From: Paenibacillus albus
GTDB taxonomy: Bacteria > Bacillota > Bacilli > Paenibacillales > Paenibacillaceae
DNA length: 64,000 bases
Assembly (NCBI RefSeq): GCF_003952225.1
Contig: NZ_CP034437.1
Coordinates: 942,001-1,006,000, forward strand
Direction of reading: 5' to 3'
Shown here: piece by piece, positions 25,837-35,232 of the stretch
How positions within the stretch are numbered: the first letter of the stretch is position 1
How the letters are laid out: every line of letters begins with the position of its first letter
The notes under the pieces: model-generated
What the model was told of the DNA's origin: nothing
Database searches by the model: none
Seen by the model: only the letters and a program-made list of their open reading frames with translations
Program-made: the position numbers and the translations under genes

Positions 25837-26913
25837 ATGCAAGTGGATGGAGCTGCTCAGTCTCAATCGGTTGTAAAGCTGGATAACTACAGGTTCAGCG
25901 GTCTGGATTCCTCGCTGGTCGGAGCACTTAAATCAGTGGCTGACTACTATGAACTGCCGTTAACTTCTTCGTGGATATATGGGATGACGGGACATGCCTT
26001 TCTGCATGTTCTTGTAGAGAGCATGGATGAGCCCAACGGCGGACCGCCAGTACCAGAGGTACTCAGGCTTATGCACAATACTGGCTTGGACATTGAAGGT
26101 ATCCATATTCACGCGGAGGGTGAAGCATTTACTCAGCTGCAAGCGCAAGCGTGGGACATTGCGAGACAGGCGATTGCAGCGGGGCAGCCCGTATTTGCCA
26201 AAAATATCGACATCCGTAATCAATTCTCCGTGGTCTATGCGTACGACGATATCGGTTATTACAGGTACAATTGGCATACGGGGTACGAGCATAGCGAAGA
26301 TGTAATTCCATGGAATCAGCTAGGCTTAAGCTTATGCCCGTGCATTCATTGCACAAATAGTAGGCAATCGAGTTCTACCGTCGAATCGGACGCAGTTACG
26401 GTAACGGATTGTCCAAGGGGGCTCATATCGCTGCACTGGGGCAGACCGAATCAGCAGACCGCCAATGACAGCGAAGCCTTCAAACAGGCGCTGGAATTCG
26501 TCATTGAACGGAATGAGAAAGGTTCATATGAATGGGCTGGCAAGACATATCTCGTCGGCGCACAAGCCTATGAACGCTGGTTAACGGCGCTTACGGATGG
26601 CCGTCTGAATCGGTACTATTTCAGTCTCTTCATTGAAATCTTAAACGAAGCACGGAGTCACGCCCTTCGTTTTCTTTCCGAGATGAGGGAACGTCTGACG
26701 GAAGTAAGCTGCTTGGCGCTGATCGATGAACTTACCCCGATTTACACAGAAGTAGCTGATAACTACGCCATGCTAAAAGATGCTTATCCGTATACCGAAC
26801 CGCCTGAGCATGAGGTAAAGAAGAGCGAGTGGTGCGCGGCGGCTCTGAGCAGAATTATGACTCTGGAGAGGGCGGCGTTAAACAAACTCAGAGAGCTTCA
26901 TTCCGTGCTTTAG
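25837..26913 (+). CDS. BtrH-N-domain-like protein
   Basis: A 358-residue cytoplasmic protein. GMTGHAFLHVLVESMDEPNG near residues 50-70 and the layout of the first ~180 residues (AWDIARQAIAAGQPVFAKNI; SVVYAYDDIGYYRYNW) resemble the cysteine-peptidase-like N-terminal domain of the butirosin BtrH family, an acyltransferase. The usual nucleophilic Cys near the start is not evident. The C-terminal half is helical. Ribosome site GGAGGTG precedes the ATG at 25837; a GTG-containing extension from 25822 is not supported. No biosynthetic cluster surrounds it, so function is open. Confidence 0.55.
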   Translation: MQVDGAAQSQSVVKLDNYRFSGLDSSLVGALKSVADYYELPLTSSWIYGMTGHAFLHVLVESMDEPNGGPPVPEVLRLMHNTGLDIEGIHIHAEGEAFTQLQAQAWDIARQAIAAGQPVFAKNIDIRNQFSVVYAYDDIGYYRYNWHTGYEHSEDVIPWNQLGLSLCPCIHCTNSRQSSSTVESDAVTVTDCPRGLISLHWGRPNQQTANDSEAFKQALEFVIERNEKGSYEWAGKTYLVGAQAYERWLTALTDGRLNRYYFSLFIEILNEARSHALRFLSEMRERLTEVSCLALIDELTPIYTEVADNYAMLKDAYPYTEPPEHEVKKSEWCAAALSRIMTLERAALNKLRELHSVL

Positions 26914-27066
26914 ATCACCTTTAAGCTTGCTGTTCGCGAATTAATTGCATCCCCCTAATACCGAGCATCCATTACCAGCAAGCCGTCATTTTAACATGGC
27001 TCCATAGCGTGCTATAATGGCAGGTATACAACGAGAGAATCTCGGGATGAAAGGGAGGCGGCGCAG

Positions 27067-27318
27067 ATGGATCAATTGTTAGACTTAATTCAATTATTGC
27101 TCTCGATTAGTCTGATTTACTCAATCGTGTCCTTTACCTCTGCTTTTATTTCCGCCAAGGAGATTCCGCCGAATCACGGTATGGTGGCGGATGCCCCATC
27201 TGTGGCCCAGCCCGTTCATTTGCCCCGTGGGGCCAATATGCTGCGGTGGATTGTATTAACCATTAGACGCAAAGAGTCACCTGATGATACCGATTGTCCT
27301 TCCCTTATTGATGCATAG
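27067..27318 (+). CDS. Small membrane protein upstream of yidC
   Basis: An 83-residue protein with one N-terminal hydrophobic helix (LLDLIQLLLSISLIYSIVSF) and a short basic tail. No family is recognised. AAGGGAGG precedes the ATG and the gene ends 23 bases before yidC, so the two are likely cotranscribed. It might assist or compete for membrane insertion, which is speculation. Confidence 0.55.
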   Translation: MDQLLDLIQLLLSISLIYSIVSFTSAFISAKEIPPNHGMVADAPSVAQPVHLPRGANMLRWIVLTIRRKESPDDTDCPSLIDA

Positions 27319-27341
27319 TACATTCAATAGGGAGGATTACC

Positions 27342-28181
27342 TTGACGACTATATTAAAATCTCGCAAAAAATGGATGAAGCCCGCTGCAATTGCGCTCCT
27401 TGGGGCGACGCTGGCCCTGACGCTTAGCGGCTGCTCGGCATCAACGTCGAATCCGATTGAAGCCTCTTCGCCGGGGCTGTTTAACCACTATTTGATTTAT
27501 CCGTTTTCCTTGCTGCTCAAATGGATTGCGAACGGTCTGGGCGGCGATTATGGTTTATCTATTATCCTCATGACCTTACTGATCCGCTTCGCCATCGTGC
27601 CGCTGATGATGAATCAGACGAAGAAGCAGGTGACAATGCGAGTAAAGATGGCCGTTATTCAGCCGGAGCTGGACGCGCTAAAAGTGAAGTACAAGGATGC
27701 CAGTCCGGAGGCGAAAAGACAGCAGCAGGCTGATACGATGCAGTTGTACCAGAAGCATCAGATTAATCCACTGAATGTCGGATGCTTGCCGATGCTGCTG
27801 CAGTGGCCAATTACGATGGCGTTCTACTACGCAATTCGCCGTACGCCGGAGATTGCCGCACATAATTTCCTATGGTTCAGCCTTGGGAAGCAGGATATGG
27901 TTATGCCTTTTATTGCGGCTGCTGTCTATTTTGTGCAGTTCCGCGTCTCACAGAAGATGTCGGCGCAGCTTCAGCCGAATGCGAGTGCCAATAACCAGCT
28001 CGCTTACATTGGCTTGCTTTCCCCGGTTATGATGGGCATCACTGCTTTTGCCATGCCGGCTGCGCTGCCGCTTTATTGGTCGGTGGGTGGAATATTCATT
28101 ATCGTTCAAACGATTGTTCTGAATAAGATGTATGCGAAGCCGGTGAAGACACATTCGTCCGAGCTAGCGGAGAAGATGTAA
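27342..28181 (+). CDS. yidC: YidC/Oxa1-family membrane protein insertase
   Basis: A 279-residue lipoprotein-type insertase as in Bacilli. The lipobox LTLSGCSAST gives a lipid-modified Cys near residue 30. Membrane helices follow, with the conserved Arg in the hydrophilic groove (LLIRFAIVPLMMNQTKKQ) and the family motif NPLNVGCLPMLLQWPI. It inserts membrane proteins with or without SecYEG. The TTG start has GGGAGG five bases upstream. No jag/khpB, rnpA or rpmH is adjacent, so this is probably a second, YqjG-like paralogue rather than the SpoIIIJ copy at the chromosomal origin. Confidence 0.92.
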   Translation: MTTILKSRKKWMKPAAIALLGATLALTLSGCSASTSNPIEASSPGLFNHYLIYPFSLLLKWIANGLGGDYGLSIILMTLLIRFAIVPLMMNQTKKQVTMRVKMAVIQPELDALKVKYKDASPEAKRQQQADTMQLYQKHQINPLNVGCLPMLLQWPITMAFYYAIRRTPEIAAHNFLWFSLGKQDMVMPFIAAAVYFVQFRVSQKMSAQLQPNASANNQLAYIGLLSPVMMGITAFAMPAALPLYWSVGGIFIIVQTIVLNKMYAKPVKTHSSELAEKM

Positions 28182-28189
28182 CTGAAGAG

Positions 28190-28231
28190 AAGACCGGGAC
28201 TGCCATCGTGGTAGGCACCCGGTCTTTTTTT
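28190..28231 (+). terminator. Terminator after yidC
   Basis: AAGACCGGG pairs with CCCGGTCTT, followed by T7, immediately after yidC. Confidence 0.85.
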
Positions 28232-28348
28232 AATTTTTTAACTTTTGCTTCCAGACCTGACATCAAGCTAATCTTTTTGCCGAATGATGCCGAAAAATAG
28301 TTTAGGACTAATGTACTAGCGAAACTATTAAAAAGGAGCGCTTTACAA

Positions 28349-30814
28349 ATGAAAAGAAAGTATTCCAAATGGCTGCTGCTTCCCCTCGCTGCAAGCCTGC
28401 TCTTACCAAGTGCGGTTTCCGCGGCGGATGCGCCTTCAACAGTTAAAACTTCTGCGGATTTCAAGGATTTAAGCGGTCTGGACGCAGCACTTAAAGCCAA
28501 GATCGATGCTTTATTAGCCAAAGGTGTTTTCGATGGTGTTGGCAATGATACCTTCGATATCACTGCGAACATGACGCGGGCGCAATTTGCCAAGGTGGTA
28601 TCGAAGGTTTTTGACCTCAATGTCGACCCGAGTGCCACTAGCTCATCGTTCAGCGACGTGAGTACGAGTGACTGGGCGACTCCGTTTATTGAAGCGGCGA
28701 AGAAGGCTGGTATCATTGATGGGATGGGCGACGGCACTTTCAATCCAAGTGCTAATGTAACTATGGGACAGCTTGCGACAGGTTTAGTGAAAGGGCTTGG
28801 CGAAAAGCCATCTACAACAGGAACACCGTGGTATGCGGATGCGATCAGCAAAGCAATTGACAAGAATATTCTTCCAGATGGCACCGACGGATCGAAGCTC
28901 GCAACCCGTGCCGATCTAGTTGTAGGCTCATATGGAGCTTATGAGAAACAGCAGGACAGTTTGAAGCTTTCTCTTATGGATGCAAAAGCTACAGGTGCGC
29001 AGAAAATATCCGTGAGCTTCAATAAACAAGCTGATTCGTCGATTAAACTGTCAGTCACGAAGGATGGGAAGACTGTCAGTGCGCAGGCAGTATCGGACGG
29101 CTCCAAAGGCTACGTGTTGAACTTCTCGGAGAAGCTCACGGCAGGCAAATACACGGTCTCCGCGATCAGCTCGGATCAAGCATTGGATGTATCGTCTGCG
29201 AGCGTGGACGTTCAGGACGAGCAGATTGTGAAGCTGGAGTTTACGAACGCTTCGGATACGATAGCAAGCTCGAAACAAGCAGCAGTTCCGTTCAAAGCAA
29301 CCAATCAATATGGTGAGGTTGTGCAACTAACGGCTGCGACACTCAAAGTAACAACCAACGCTGGGGGAGCGGTATTGAACGAAGCACAGCAAGCTTCTGT
29401 ACTGGATACCACGAGCTTTGAGTTGAACGCACCAGTCTCGATTACTATCTCCGTTGTTAATTCTAATGTCTCAGCGACTAAAATCTTTAGGGTTGGATCG
29501 TCTGCGCTAGTTTCGAAGATTTCGGACGTGACGCTCCGTAACGCTTCTGGACAAGCAGTATCGCAGGCTGTTGACCCGGGATCTTACCATTTGAACTTCA
29601 ATCTGTATGATCAATATGGCTCTCTCATGCAGTCGGCATCGCTATTAGGGACACCCGTTAGTGTAAGCTCATCGAACTCTGGCGTTGTTTCTGTGGGTTC
29701 AATCGGAGCAGCAACCACTGGCGAGCCAGGTTCCTTCTCGTTGCCGCTCTCGGTCAAGTATTCCGATAAGGCGGCAACCGCCATTGTGACACTGACTGCA
29801 ACCGGGGGCTCCGGACATTCGGTTAGTCAGTCCATTCAAGTAGCGGCGAAGGTTGAGGAAGTGACCGAAGAACCGGTAACGATTGTGACCCGTGCAGCTA
29901 CGCCTACAGCAGTTCCGGCAGGCGGAGCGGTAGAATCAGGTAGAACAGTGACATTGGATACAGCGACGTCAGGCGCGACCATCTATTATACGACGGATGG
30001 TACGACTCCGAGCAGCTCGAATGGCACGGAATACACGTACCCTATTTATATTACGTCGGCAAAAACGATTAAAGCTGTGGCTGTTAAATCTGGGAAGAGA
30101 GCTAGCAGCGTCATGGAAGAGAGTTATACGCTGCGTGCCCCTGAAATTACGGATTACAACGTGGGACAAGGTCATGCCGACAATTCTGTCTCCATTATCT
30201 TTAGCCCCGGTGCTAATCATAGCGTCCGTATCGCTGTTCAATCCGATGCGTTTGATTGGCCATCCGTCGGCTATAATGCTAGCAGCAAAGACTCCTATAC
30301 GCCGGGAGCCGATATTGCAAATTCGGTGGGTAAGCATATTGGGGTGTATGAAGTGGATGAGAACGGGCTGGTTGTAAAATTCGCTGACGTTATCGTCGAT
30401 TTGTCGCAGCAGCCGGGCGATTCTGATATCGTGGCTTCACTTTCACAAATTAACAGCGGGAATTTGAGCTCTTTTAATATTTCTTTCAATCCGTCTCCTG
30501 GTGCTGATGTAACAAGCATAACCGATGTCAATGACTTAATTACTTCAATCGTCATTAATCCGGACACGGACCCAGTCACCGTTGATCTTAGTTCTGCAAC
30601 CCTTATGTGGGATGGCGGCATTGGTGGCGGCGGAGGAGGAGGAGGCATCCCGGGTGGTGGTTTCCCGGGCGGTGGTGGTCCAGGTGGATCTTCCATGGTG
30701 ATGATTATGCTTGGTAATGATCCCGCTATCCAAGTGCATGGTGGGGATATCGTGCGAGTTACCTTTGCAAATGGCATCGAGAGCTGCAGTGCTAGCGTTG
30801 TCGAAGTCGGATAG
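28349..30814 (+). CDS. Secreted S-layer-homology (SLH) domain protein with chitobiase-type module and Gly-rich tail
   Basis: An 821-residue surface protein. A signal peptide (WLLLPLAASLLLPSAVSAA) is followed by three SLH motifs to about residue 190, for example FDGVGNDTFDITANMTRAQF and IIDGMGDGTFNPSANVTMGQ. These bind pyruvylated secondary cell-wall polymer. Immunoglobulin-like beta domains follow, then a chitobiase/beta-hexosaminidase C-terminal-type module (GATIYYTTDGTTPSSSNG, about 545-560). Near residue 755 lies an unusual glycine-rich segment with eight consecutive Gly, between two beta domains. It probably decorates the cell wall. AAAGGAGCG precedes the ATG. Confidence 0.88.
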   Translation: MKRKYSKWLLLPLAASLLLPSAVSAADAPSTVKTSADFKDLSGLDAALKAKIDALLAKGVFDGVGNDTFDITANMTRAQFAKVVSKVFDLNVDPSATSSSFSDVSTSDWATPFIEAAKKAGIIDGMGDGTFNPSANVTMGQLATGLVKGLGEKPSTTGTPWYADAISKAIDKNILPDGTDGSKLATRADLVVGSYGAYEKQQDSLKLSLMDAKATGAQKISVSFNKQADSSIKLSVTKDGKTVSAQAVSDGSKGYVLNFSEKLTAGKYTVSAISSDQALDVSSASVDVQDEQIVKLEFTNASDTIASSKQAAVPFKATNQYGEVVQLTAATLKVTTNAGGAVLNEAQQASVLDTTSFELNAPVSITISVVNSNVSATKIFRVGSSALVSKISDVTLRNASGQAVSQAVDPGSYHLNFNLYDQYGSLMQSASLLGTPVSVSSSNSGVVSVGSIGAATTGEPGSFSLPLSVKYSDKAATAIVTLTATGGSGHSVSQSIQVAAKVEEVTEEPVTIVTRAATPTAVPAGGAVESGRTVTLDTATSGATIYYTTDGTTPSSSNGTEYTYPIYITSAKTIKAVAVKSGKRASSVMEESYTLRAPEITDYNVGQGHADNSVSIIFSPGANHSVRIAVQSDAFDWPSVGYNASSKDSYTPGADIANSVGKHIGVYEVDENGLVVKFADVIVDLSQQPGDSDIVASLSQINSGNLSSFNISFNPSPGADVTSITDVNDLITSIVINPDTDPVTVDLSSATLMWDGGIGGGGGGGGIPGGGFPGGGGPGGSSMVMIMLGNDPAIQVHGGDIVRVTFANGIESCSASVVEVG

Positions 30815-30836
30815 CAACAAATGCATATAACTTGCA

Positions 30837-30870
30837 AGACCCGCAGCATTCGCTGCGGGTCTTTATTTAT
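30837..30870. terminator. Terminator between SLH protein gene and hxlR-type gene
   Basis: AAGACCCGCAGC pairs with GCTGCGGGTCTT around a short loop and is followed by a T-rich stretch. The genes are convergent. Confidence 0.85.
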
Positions 30871-30873
30871 TTG

Positions 30874-31236
30874 TTAACGATTAAGAATACTATCCTCCAG
30901 CACGGCAAATTTATCCCCGTACTCCTTCACAATATGATGCTCGCCCCATGAGCATAATGAATCTAGAGTCGGCTTCAATGTCCAGCCGTATGTGGTGAGT
31001 TCATATTCGACCTTCGGAGGCACTTCATTGTAGACGATCCGATTAATGATTCCGTCGTCCTCCAGCTCGCGCAGCTGCTGCGTAAGCATCTTCTGCGTAA
31101 TGCCGGGCATGAGGCGTTTGAGATCGCTTGTCCGTTTCTTGCCATGCGTGAGATGGCACAGAATGACGCATTTCCATTTGCCGCCGATGACCTCTAACGT
31201 GGCTTCGACCGAGATATTATATTTCTTCTTCTCCAT
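30874..31236 (-). CDS. HxlR family transcriptional regulator
   Basis: A 120-residue winged-helix regulator. TLEVIGGKWKCVILCHLTHG is the family hallmark, followed by TSDLKRLMPGITQKMLTQQL (recognition helix) and the wing RIVYNEVPPKVEYELT. The two cysteines in KWKCVILC could be redox-active, although well-studied redox members (YodB, HypR) use a Cys closer to the N-terminus. It is divergent from an MFS transporter and aldo/keto reductase. By family precedent it represses them until an electrophile or aldehyde is sensed. Confidence 0.92.
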   Translation of the reverse strand: MEKKKYNISVEATLEVIGGKWKCVILCHLTHGKKRTSDLKRLMPGITQKMLTQQLRELEDDGIINRIVYNEVPPKVEYELTTYGWTLKPTLDSLCSWGEHHIVKEYGDKFAVLEDSILNR

Positions 31237-31293
31237 ATTGGGTGCTCCTTTTTACGTCAGGTTGTGTATGAAAATGCGAGTAGGGTACTTTTT

Positions 31294-31308
31294 AGTGCCT
31301 ATAGCACT
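31294..31308. promoter_or_regulatory. Candidate HxlR-type operator
   Basis: AGTGC and GCACT flank five bases (CTATA). It lies in the divergent region between the regulator and the MFS gene, with a further AGTGC copy a few bases on and GTAC at both outer ends (31285-31322). Confidence 0.45.
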
Positions 31309-31397
31309 TAAGAGTGCGTACTGTTCGCTGCGGATGGTCTCCACTATAATAGCACTACCGGCCGGTGAATACCAAGCTATAAGGAGTGGAACGATTG

Positions 31398-32612
31398 ATG
31401 CATGCGAATCGAAAAAGCATGTTCGCCCTTATCGCCTTAGCGATAAGTGCATTTGCCATTGGAACAACCGAGTTTATTAGCGTCGGGCTGCTGCCGCTTA
31501 TCGCTGATGACCTGCATATAACCGTACGGACTGCTGGACTTACGGTCACGATATACGCTCTTGGCGTGACGATCGGGGCGCCGATACTGACATCATTGAC
31601 CGGGTCCGTGCCGCGCAAGACGCTGCTGTTATGGATCATGGCGGTCTTCATTGCCGGGAATAGCGTAGCTGCCATGTCTCATGGAATTACGCTGCTGCTC
31701 ACGGCACGCGTCATCTCGGCTTTCGCACATGGCGTCTTTATGTCCATCGGCTCAACGATTGCGGCCAGCCTTGTGCCGGAGAATCGCCGGGCTAGCGCGA
31801 TCTCTATTATGTTCTCGGGGCTGACCATTGCGACGGTAACCGGCGTGCCGCTTGGCACTTTGCTCGGTCAGCAGTGGGGCTGGCGGAGCTCATTCATCGC
31901 CATCGCAGTAATCGGGCTCGTGGCGCTCGTCGCGAATGCGCTGCTCGTTACTCGCGAATTAAGCAGTGGAACGCGTACACGAATGAGTGACCATAGTAAG
32001 CTGCTCTCGAACAGCCGTCTGCTGCTTGCCTTCACCATTACGGCGCTAGGCTACGGGGGCACATTCGTTGTCTTCACATACTTATCGCCGCTGCTTCATG
32101 AAGTAACAGGATTCGGCGCGAAGACAATCGCTGCGATTCTGTTTGTCTATGGGATCGCCATCGCGCTCGGCAACCTGATCGGTGGACGGGCGGCCAACCG
32201 CAACCCGCTCAAGGCGCTGCTGTACATGTTCGCTGCGCAGGCTGTCGTGCTGCTACTGCTTGCTGTCGCCGCTCCATTCAAGGGACCTGCGCTGATTGTA
32301 ATCTTCCTCATGGGGCTGCTTGCCTTCATGAACGTGCCGGGCTTGCAGACATACGTGGTTATCCTAGCGGAACGGTTCGCGCCGAAGATGAAGGATGTGG
32401 CATCCGCGCTTAACATTGCTGCATTCAATGCCGGCATCGCGATTGGCGCTTATGTGGGCGGCATCGTGGCCGAGCAAGTGGGACTTGTGCATACCGCCTG
32501 GGTTGGCGGCCTGATGGTGGCTGCTGCTGCGGTGCTTACAAGGTGGAGCGGTGCAATGGAGAAGCGGGATCAGCTGGCTGACGGGGACAAAGCGCAGAAG
32601 ATGACCGCGTAA
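31398..32612 (+). CDS. MFS drug/sugar efflux transporter (DHA1, AraJ/YdhP-like)
   Basis: A 404-residue transporter with 12 predicted transmembrane helices. The first helix reads FALIALAISAFAIGTTEFIS, where the GTTEF motif is typical of the YdhP/AraJ group of multidrug and arabinose effluxers. Motif A is represented by VPRKTLLLW and motif C-like Gly-rich helices are present. The ATG at 31398 has AAGGAG at 11 bases; an upstream in-frame GTG overlaps that site and is unlikely. It is divergent from the HxlR gene and 66 bases ahead of the aldo/keto reductase, forming a likely detoxification unit. Confidence 0.9.
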   Translation: MHANRKSMFALIALAISAFAIGTTEFISVGLLPLIADDLHITVRTAGLTVTIYALGVTIGAPILTSLTGSVPRKTLLLWIMAVFIAGNSVAAMSHGITLLLTARVISAFAHGVFMSIGSTIAASLVPENRRASAISIMFSGLTIATVTGVPLGTLLGQQWGWRSSFIAIAVIGLVALVANALLVTRELSSGTRTRMSDHSKLLSNSRLLLAFTITALGYGGTFVVFTYLSPLLHEVTGFGAKTIAAILFVYGIAIALGNLIGGRAANRNPLKALLYMFAAQAVVLLLLAVAAPFKGPALIVIFLMGLLAFMNVPGLQTYVVILAERFAPKMKDVASALNIAAFNAGIAIGAYVGGIVAEQVGLVHTAWVGGLMVAAAAVLTRWSGAMEKRDQLADGDKAQKMTA

Positions 32613-32678
32613 GCAAGCGACAAAGTAGGAACAGTAAGACACGATAAAGCTGGATAAAAATAAGGAGGCAATTAAATA

Positions 32679-33530
32679 ATGAGTACAACAGCAAAACATC
32701 TACAGGATACAACGACGTTAAACAACGGGGTAGCTATGCCTTGGCTAGGGCTTGGGGTCTTCCAAGTTGAGGAAGGTCAAGAGCTGATTGACGCTGTAAA
32801 AGAGGCTATCCGCTTTGGTTATCGGAGCATCGATACAGCAGCAATTTATAACAACGAAGCAGGCGTCGGACAAGCAATTGCCGAGGCGCTCAAGGAAACG
32901 CCGGTAAGCCGTGAAGAGCTGTTCATTACCTCCAAAGTGTGGAACGCAGACCTCGGCTACGAGTCGACATTGGCTGCTTTCGAGACGAGCCTTAAGAAAT
33001 TGGGACTCGAATACTTGGATCTATATCTCATCCACTGGCCGGTGAAAGGCAAGTACAAGGAAGCTTGGCGTGCGCTGGAGCAGCTCTACAAAGCGGGCCG
33101 TATCCGCGCAATTGGCGTCAGCAATTTCCACGTCCATCATCTGCAGGACCTTATGGCGGATGCTGAAATCATGCCGATGGTCAATCAAGTAGAGCTCCAT
33201 CCGCGTCTGTCGCAGGGCGAGCTGATCAAGTTCTGCGCGGATAATCGTATCCAGATCGAAGCATGGTCGCCGCTTGCGCAGGGACAACTGCTCGATGATC
33301 CAACCTTGCAAGAAATCGCAGCGAAGCATGGCAAGTCAATTGCCCAAGTCATCTTGCGCTGGGACCTGCAGCATGGCGTTGTGACGATACCGAAGTCGAC
33401 GAAAGCACATCGCATTGCCGAGAATGCATCGGTATTCGACTTCGAGCTGACAGCCGAAGAGATGGCGCGTATCGACGGGCTGAATCGGAATCTTCGCGTT
33501 GGCCCGGATCCGGACAACTTCGATTTCTAA
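32679..33530 (+). CDS. Aldo/keto reductase
   Basis: A 283-residue NADPH-dependent reductase of the AKR superfamily (AKR5-like, as Bacillus YvgN/YtbE). The catalytic tetrad is visible: Asp and Tyr in IDTAAIYNNE, Lys in ITSKVWN and His in YLIHWPV. The cofactor-binding end IPKSTKAHRIAENASVFDF is conserved. It reduces aldehydes such as methylglyoxal. It follows the MFS gene and presumably shares HxlR control. A GGAGGC-like site precedes the ATG. Confidence 0.92.
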   Translation: MSTTAKHLQDTTTLNNGVAMPWLGLGVFQVEEGQELIDAVKEAIRFGYRSIDTAAIYNNEAGVGQAIAEALKETPVSREELFITSKVWNADLGYESTLAAFETSLKKLGLEYLDLYLIHWPVKGKYKEAWRALEQLYKAGRIRAIGVSNFHVHHLQDLMADAEIMPMVNQVELHPRLSQGELIKFCADNRIQIEAWSPLAQGQLLDDPTLQEIAAKHGKSIAQVILRWDLQHGVVTIPKSTKAHRIAENASVFDFELTAEEMARIDGLNRNLRVGPDPDNFDF

Positions 33531-33544
33531 GCTTAAGCCTATGC

Positions 33545-33590
33545 AAGCCTTTCACCTTAGCTCGACTGAGGATGGAAGGCTTTTTTGTGC
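33545..33590 (+). terminator. Terminator after the aldo/keto reductase gene
   Basis: AAGCCTTTCACCTTAG pairs with CTGAGGATGGAAGGCTT with two mismatches, followed by T6. Confidence 0.75.
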
Positions 33591-33677
33591 TTTTGTATCA
33601 AATTTGTACATATCCGGCCTATCTCATTTCAGGTATTGTATAAGCACAACAAACTTGGAATGAATGGAGGGCCATCT

Positions 33678-35081
33678 GTGAACACCAGCATATCGAATAA
33701 CAGCACAATTATCGTTCCAGCCGAGAGCGGCCGCTTGCACGGTGTAGAGATCGCTTCGGAGGCAACGGGCTTTACCGGAACAGGTTATGTAAAAGGCACG
33801 CATAAAGATGGAGATTGGTTTGAGGTAGACGTTCACATTGCGGAGGCCGGCCACTACAATCTTGGTATCCGCTACGCCATCCCGGATGGACGAAGAACGA
33901 ACGCGATCTGTATCGACGGAGATTTCTACGGATATATTATTTCCTCGCCGACGGAAGGCTTTATCACCGAGCACCAGTGCACCTTGCGGCTCACGGAAGG
34001 TGTTCATACCGTTACGATCTTGAAAGCTTGGGATAACGGCGCGGATGTGGACTGCTTCATGTTCACGCGGACTGAAGCGCCAGTGCTTGATCGCTCGCCA
34101 CGTAAGCTGATCAATCCGAATGCGTCAGCAGAAACGGTCTCGCTCTGGAACTACTTGAACAGTCTATTCGGGAACGCGACGCTGACCGGTCAGCACACGG
34201 CTTCTTCGTTTGCACCTGCAAAAGAGTTCGAGTATATCCGAGCAACAACGGGGGAGCAGCCCGCGATTCGCGGCTTCGACCTGCTTAGCTATACGCTTGC
34301 GACGGAAACGGACGAGCCTACGGCGCATAAGTTGCTCGAGATCGAAGAGAACAAGGGCTCGATCGAGACGGCTATCGAGTGGACGACCGTCCATAACGGC
34401 ATCGTAACATTGACCTGGCACTGGTACGCGCCGACGGGCGGCAAGGACAAAACCTTTTATACGAAGAATACCGACTTCAATCTTCCGCTGGCGCTTACGC
34501 CGGGGACAATCGAGCATGAGCTGCTGCTCGCGGATATGGATTGCGTTGCCGAGCAGCTGAAGAAGCTGCGTGATCACAACGTGCCTGTGCTCTGGCGGCC
34601 GCTGCACGAAGCGGATGGCGCTTGGTTCTGGTGGGGCGCATTCGGGGCTGAGCCTTGCAAGCAGTTGTGGCGTCTTCTGTATGATCGATTCACGAATTTG
34701 CATCAGCTGAACAACCTGATCTGGGTATGGAACTCTTCGGTTCAAGAGTGGTATCCAGGTGAGGAAGAGACCGACATAGACAGCTGCGATATCTACGCGC
34801 CATCGGGCAATTATGGTCCAGTTCGCAAGCATTTTGAGCTTACAGACGCGCTTGCAGGCGGCACGAAAATGATTGCATTCGGCGAGAACGGAGCAATTCC
34901 TGATCCGGACCAACTGATTGCAACCAGCACGCCGTGGCTCTGGTACATGACATGGGGCGAAGGCTTCGTGCTGGACGGCAAGTCGACGACGGATGAGCAG
35001 CTGCGCAAGATCTATGACCATCCGTCCTCCATCACGCTGGGTCGTTTGCCGAATTGGAGACACTTTGGCCGAAGCGAATAG
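33678..35081 (+). CDS. Glycoside hydrolase family 26 enzyme with N-terminal CBM35-like module
   Basis: A 467-residue protein. A GTG start at 33678 has GGAGGG at 6 bases; upstream in-frame ATG overlaps this site. Residues 1-130 form a CBM6/35-type beta-sandwich (GFTGTGYVKGTHKDGDWFEV). Residues ~140-460 are a GH26 barrel, with acid/base Glu311 in WRPLHEADGAW and nucleophile Glu403 in AFGENGAIP, the two hallmark positions. Family members are beta-mannanases and related hemicellulases. No signal peptide is seen, so it would act on imported oligosaccharides or leave by an unusual route. It is monocistronic with a terminator. Confidence 0.9.
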   Translation: MNTSISNNSTIIVPAESGRLHGVEIASEATGFTGTGYVKGTHKDGDWFEVDVHIAEAGHYNLGIRYAIPDGRRTNAICIDGDFYGYIISSPTEGFITEHQCTLRLTEGVHTVTILKAWDNGADVDCFMFTRTEAPVLDRSPRKLINPNASAETVSLWNYLNSLFGNATLTGQHTASSFAPAKEFEYIRATTGEQPAIRGFDLLSYTLATETDEPTAHKLLEIEENKGSIETAIEWTTVHNGIVTLTWHWYAPTGGKDKTFYTKNTDFNLPLALTPGTIEHELLLADMDCVAEQLKKLRDHNVPVLWRPLHEADGAWFWWGAFGAEPCKQLWRLLYDRFTNLHQLNNLIWVWNSSVQEWYPGEEETDIDSCDIYAPSGNYGPVRKHFELTDALAGGTKMIAFGENGAIPDPDQLIATSTPWLWYMTWGEGFVLDGKSTTDEQLRKIYDHPSSITLGRLPNWRHFGRSE

Positions 35082-35099
35082 TGAATAGTTATGAAGATG

Positions 35100-35140
35100 C
35101 ATCGCCATGCAGGCTTAGCGCCATGGCGGTGTTTTTTTTG
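35100..35140 (+). terminator. Terminator after GH26 gene
   Basis: CATCGCCATG pairs with CATGGCGGTG (one G-U pair) and is followed by T8. Confidence 0.8.
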
Positions 35141-35232
35141 CTGCTAGGCGGATAGCTGGACTATTGGCGCTTGTTGCGATACGATTGTTTTCGCTTTATT
35201 TTTGATTGAGAGGGGCTAGGCTTCACATTGCT

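Noticed and set aside
28099-28884. Minus-strand open frame across the yidC end and the SLH gene start
   Set aside because: It crosses a terminator and is antisense to two well-supported genes; Ser/Ala-rich shadow composition.
34164-35108. Minus-strand open frame of about 310 codons opposite the GH26 gene
   Set aside because: It is the antisense of a catalytic domain with both hallmark glutamates and has no ribosome site or recognisable motif.
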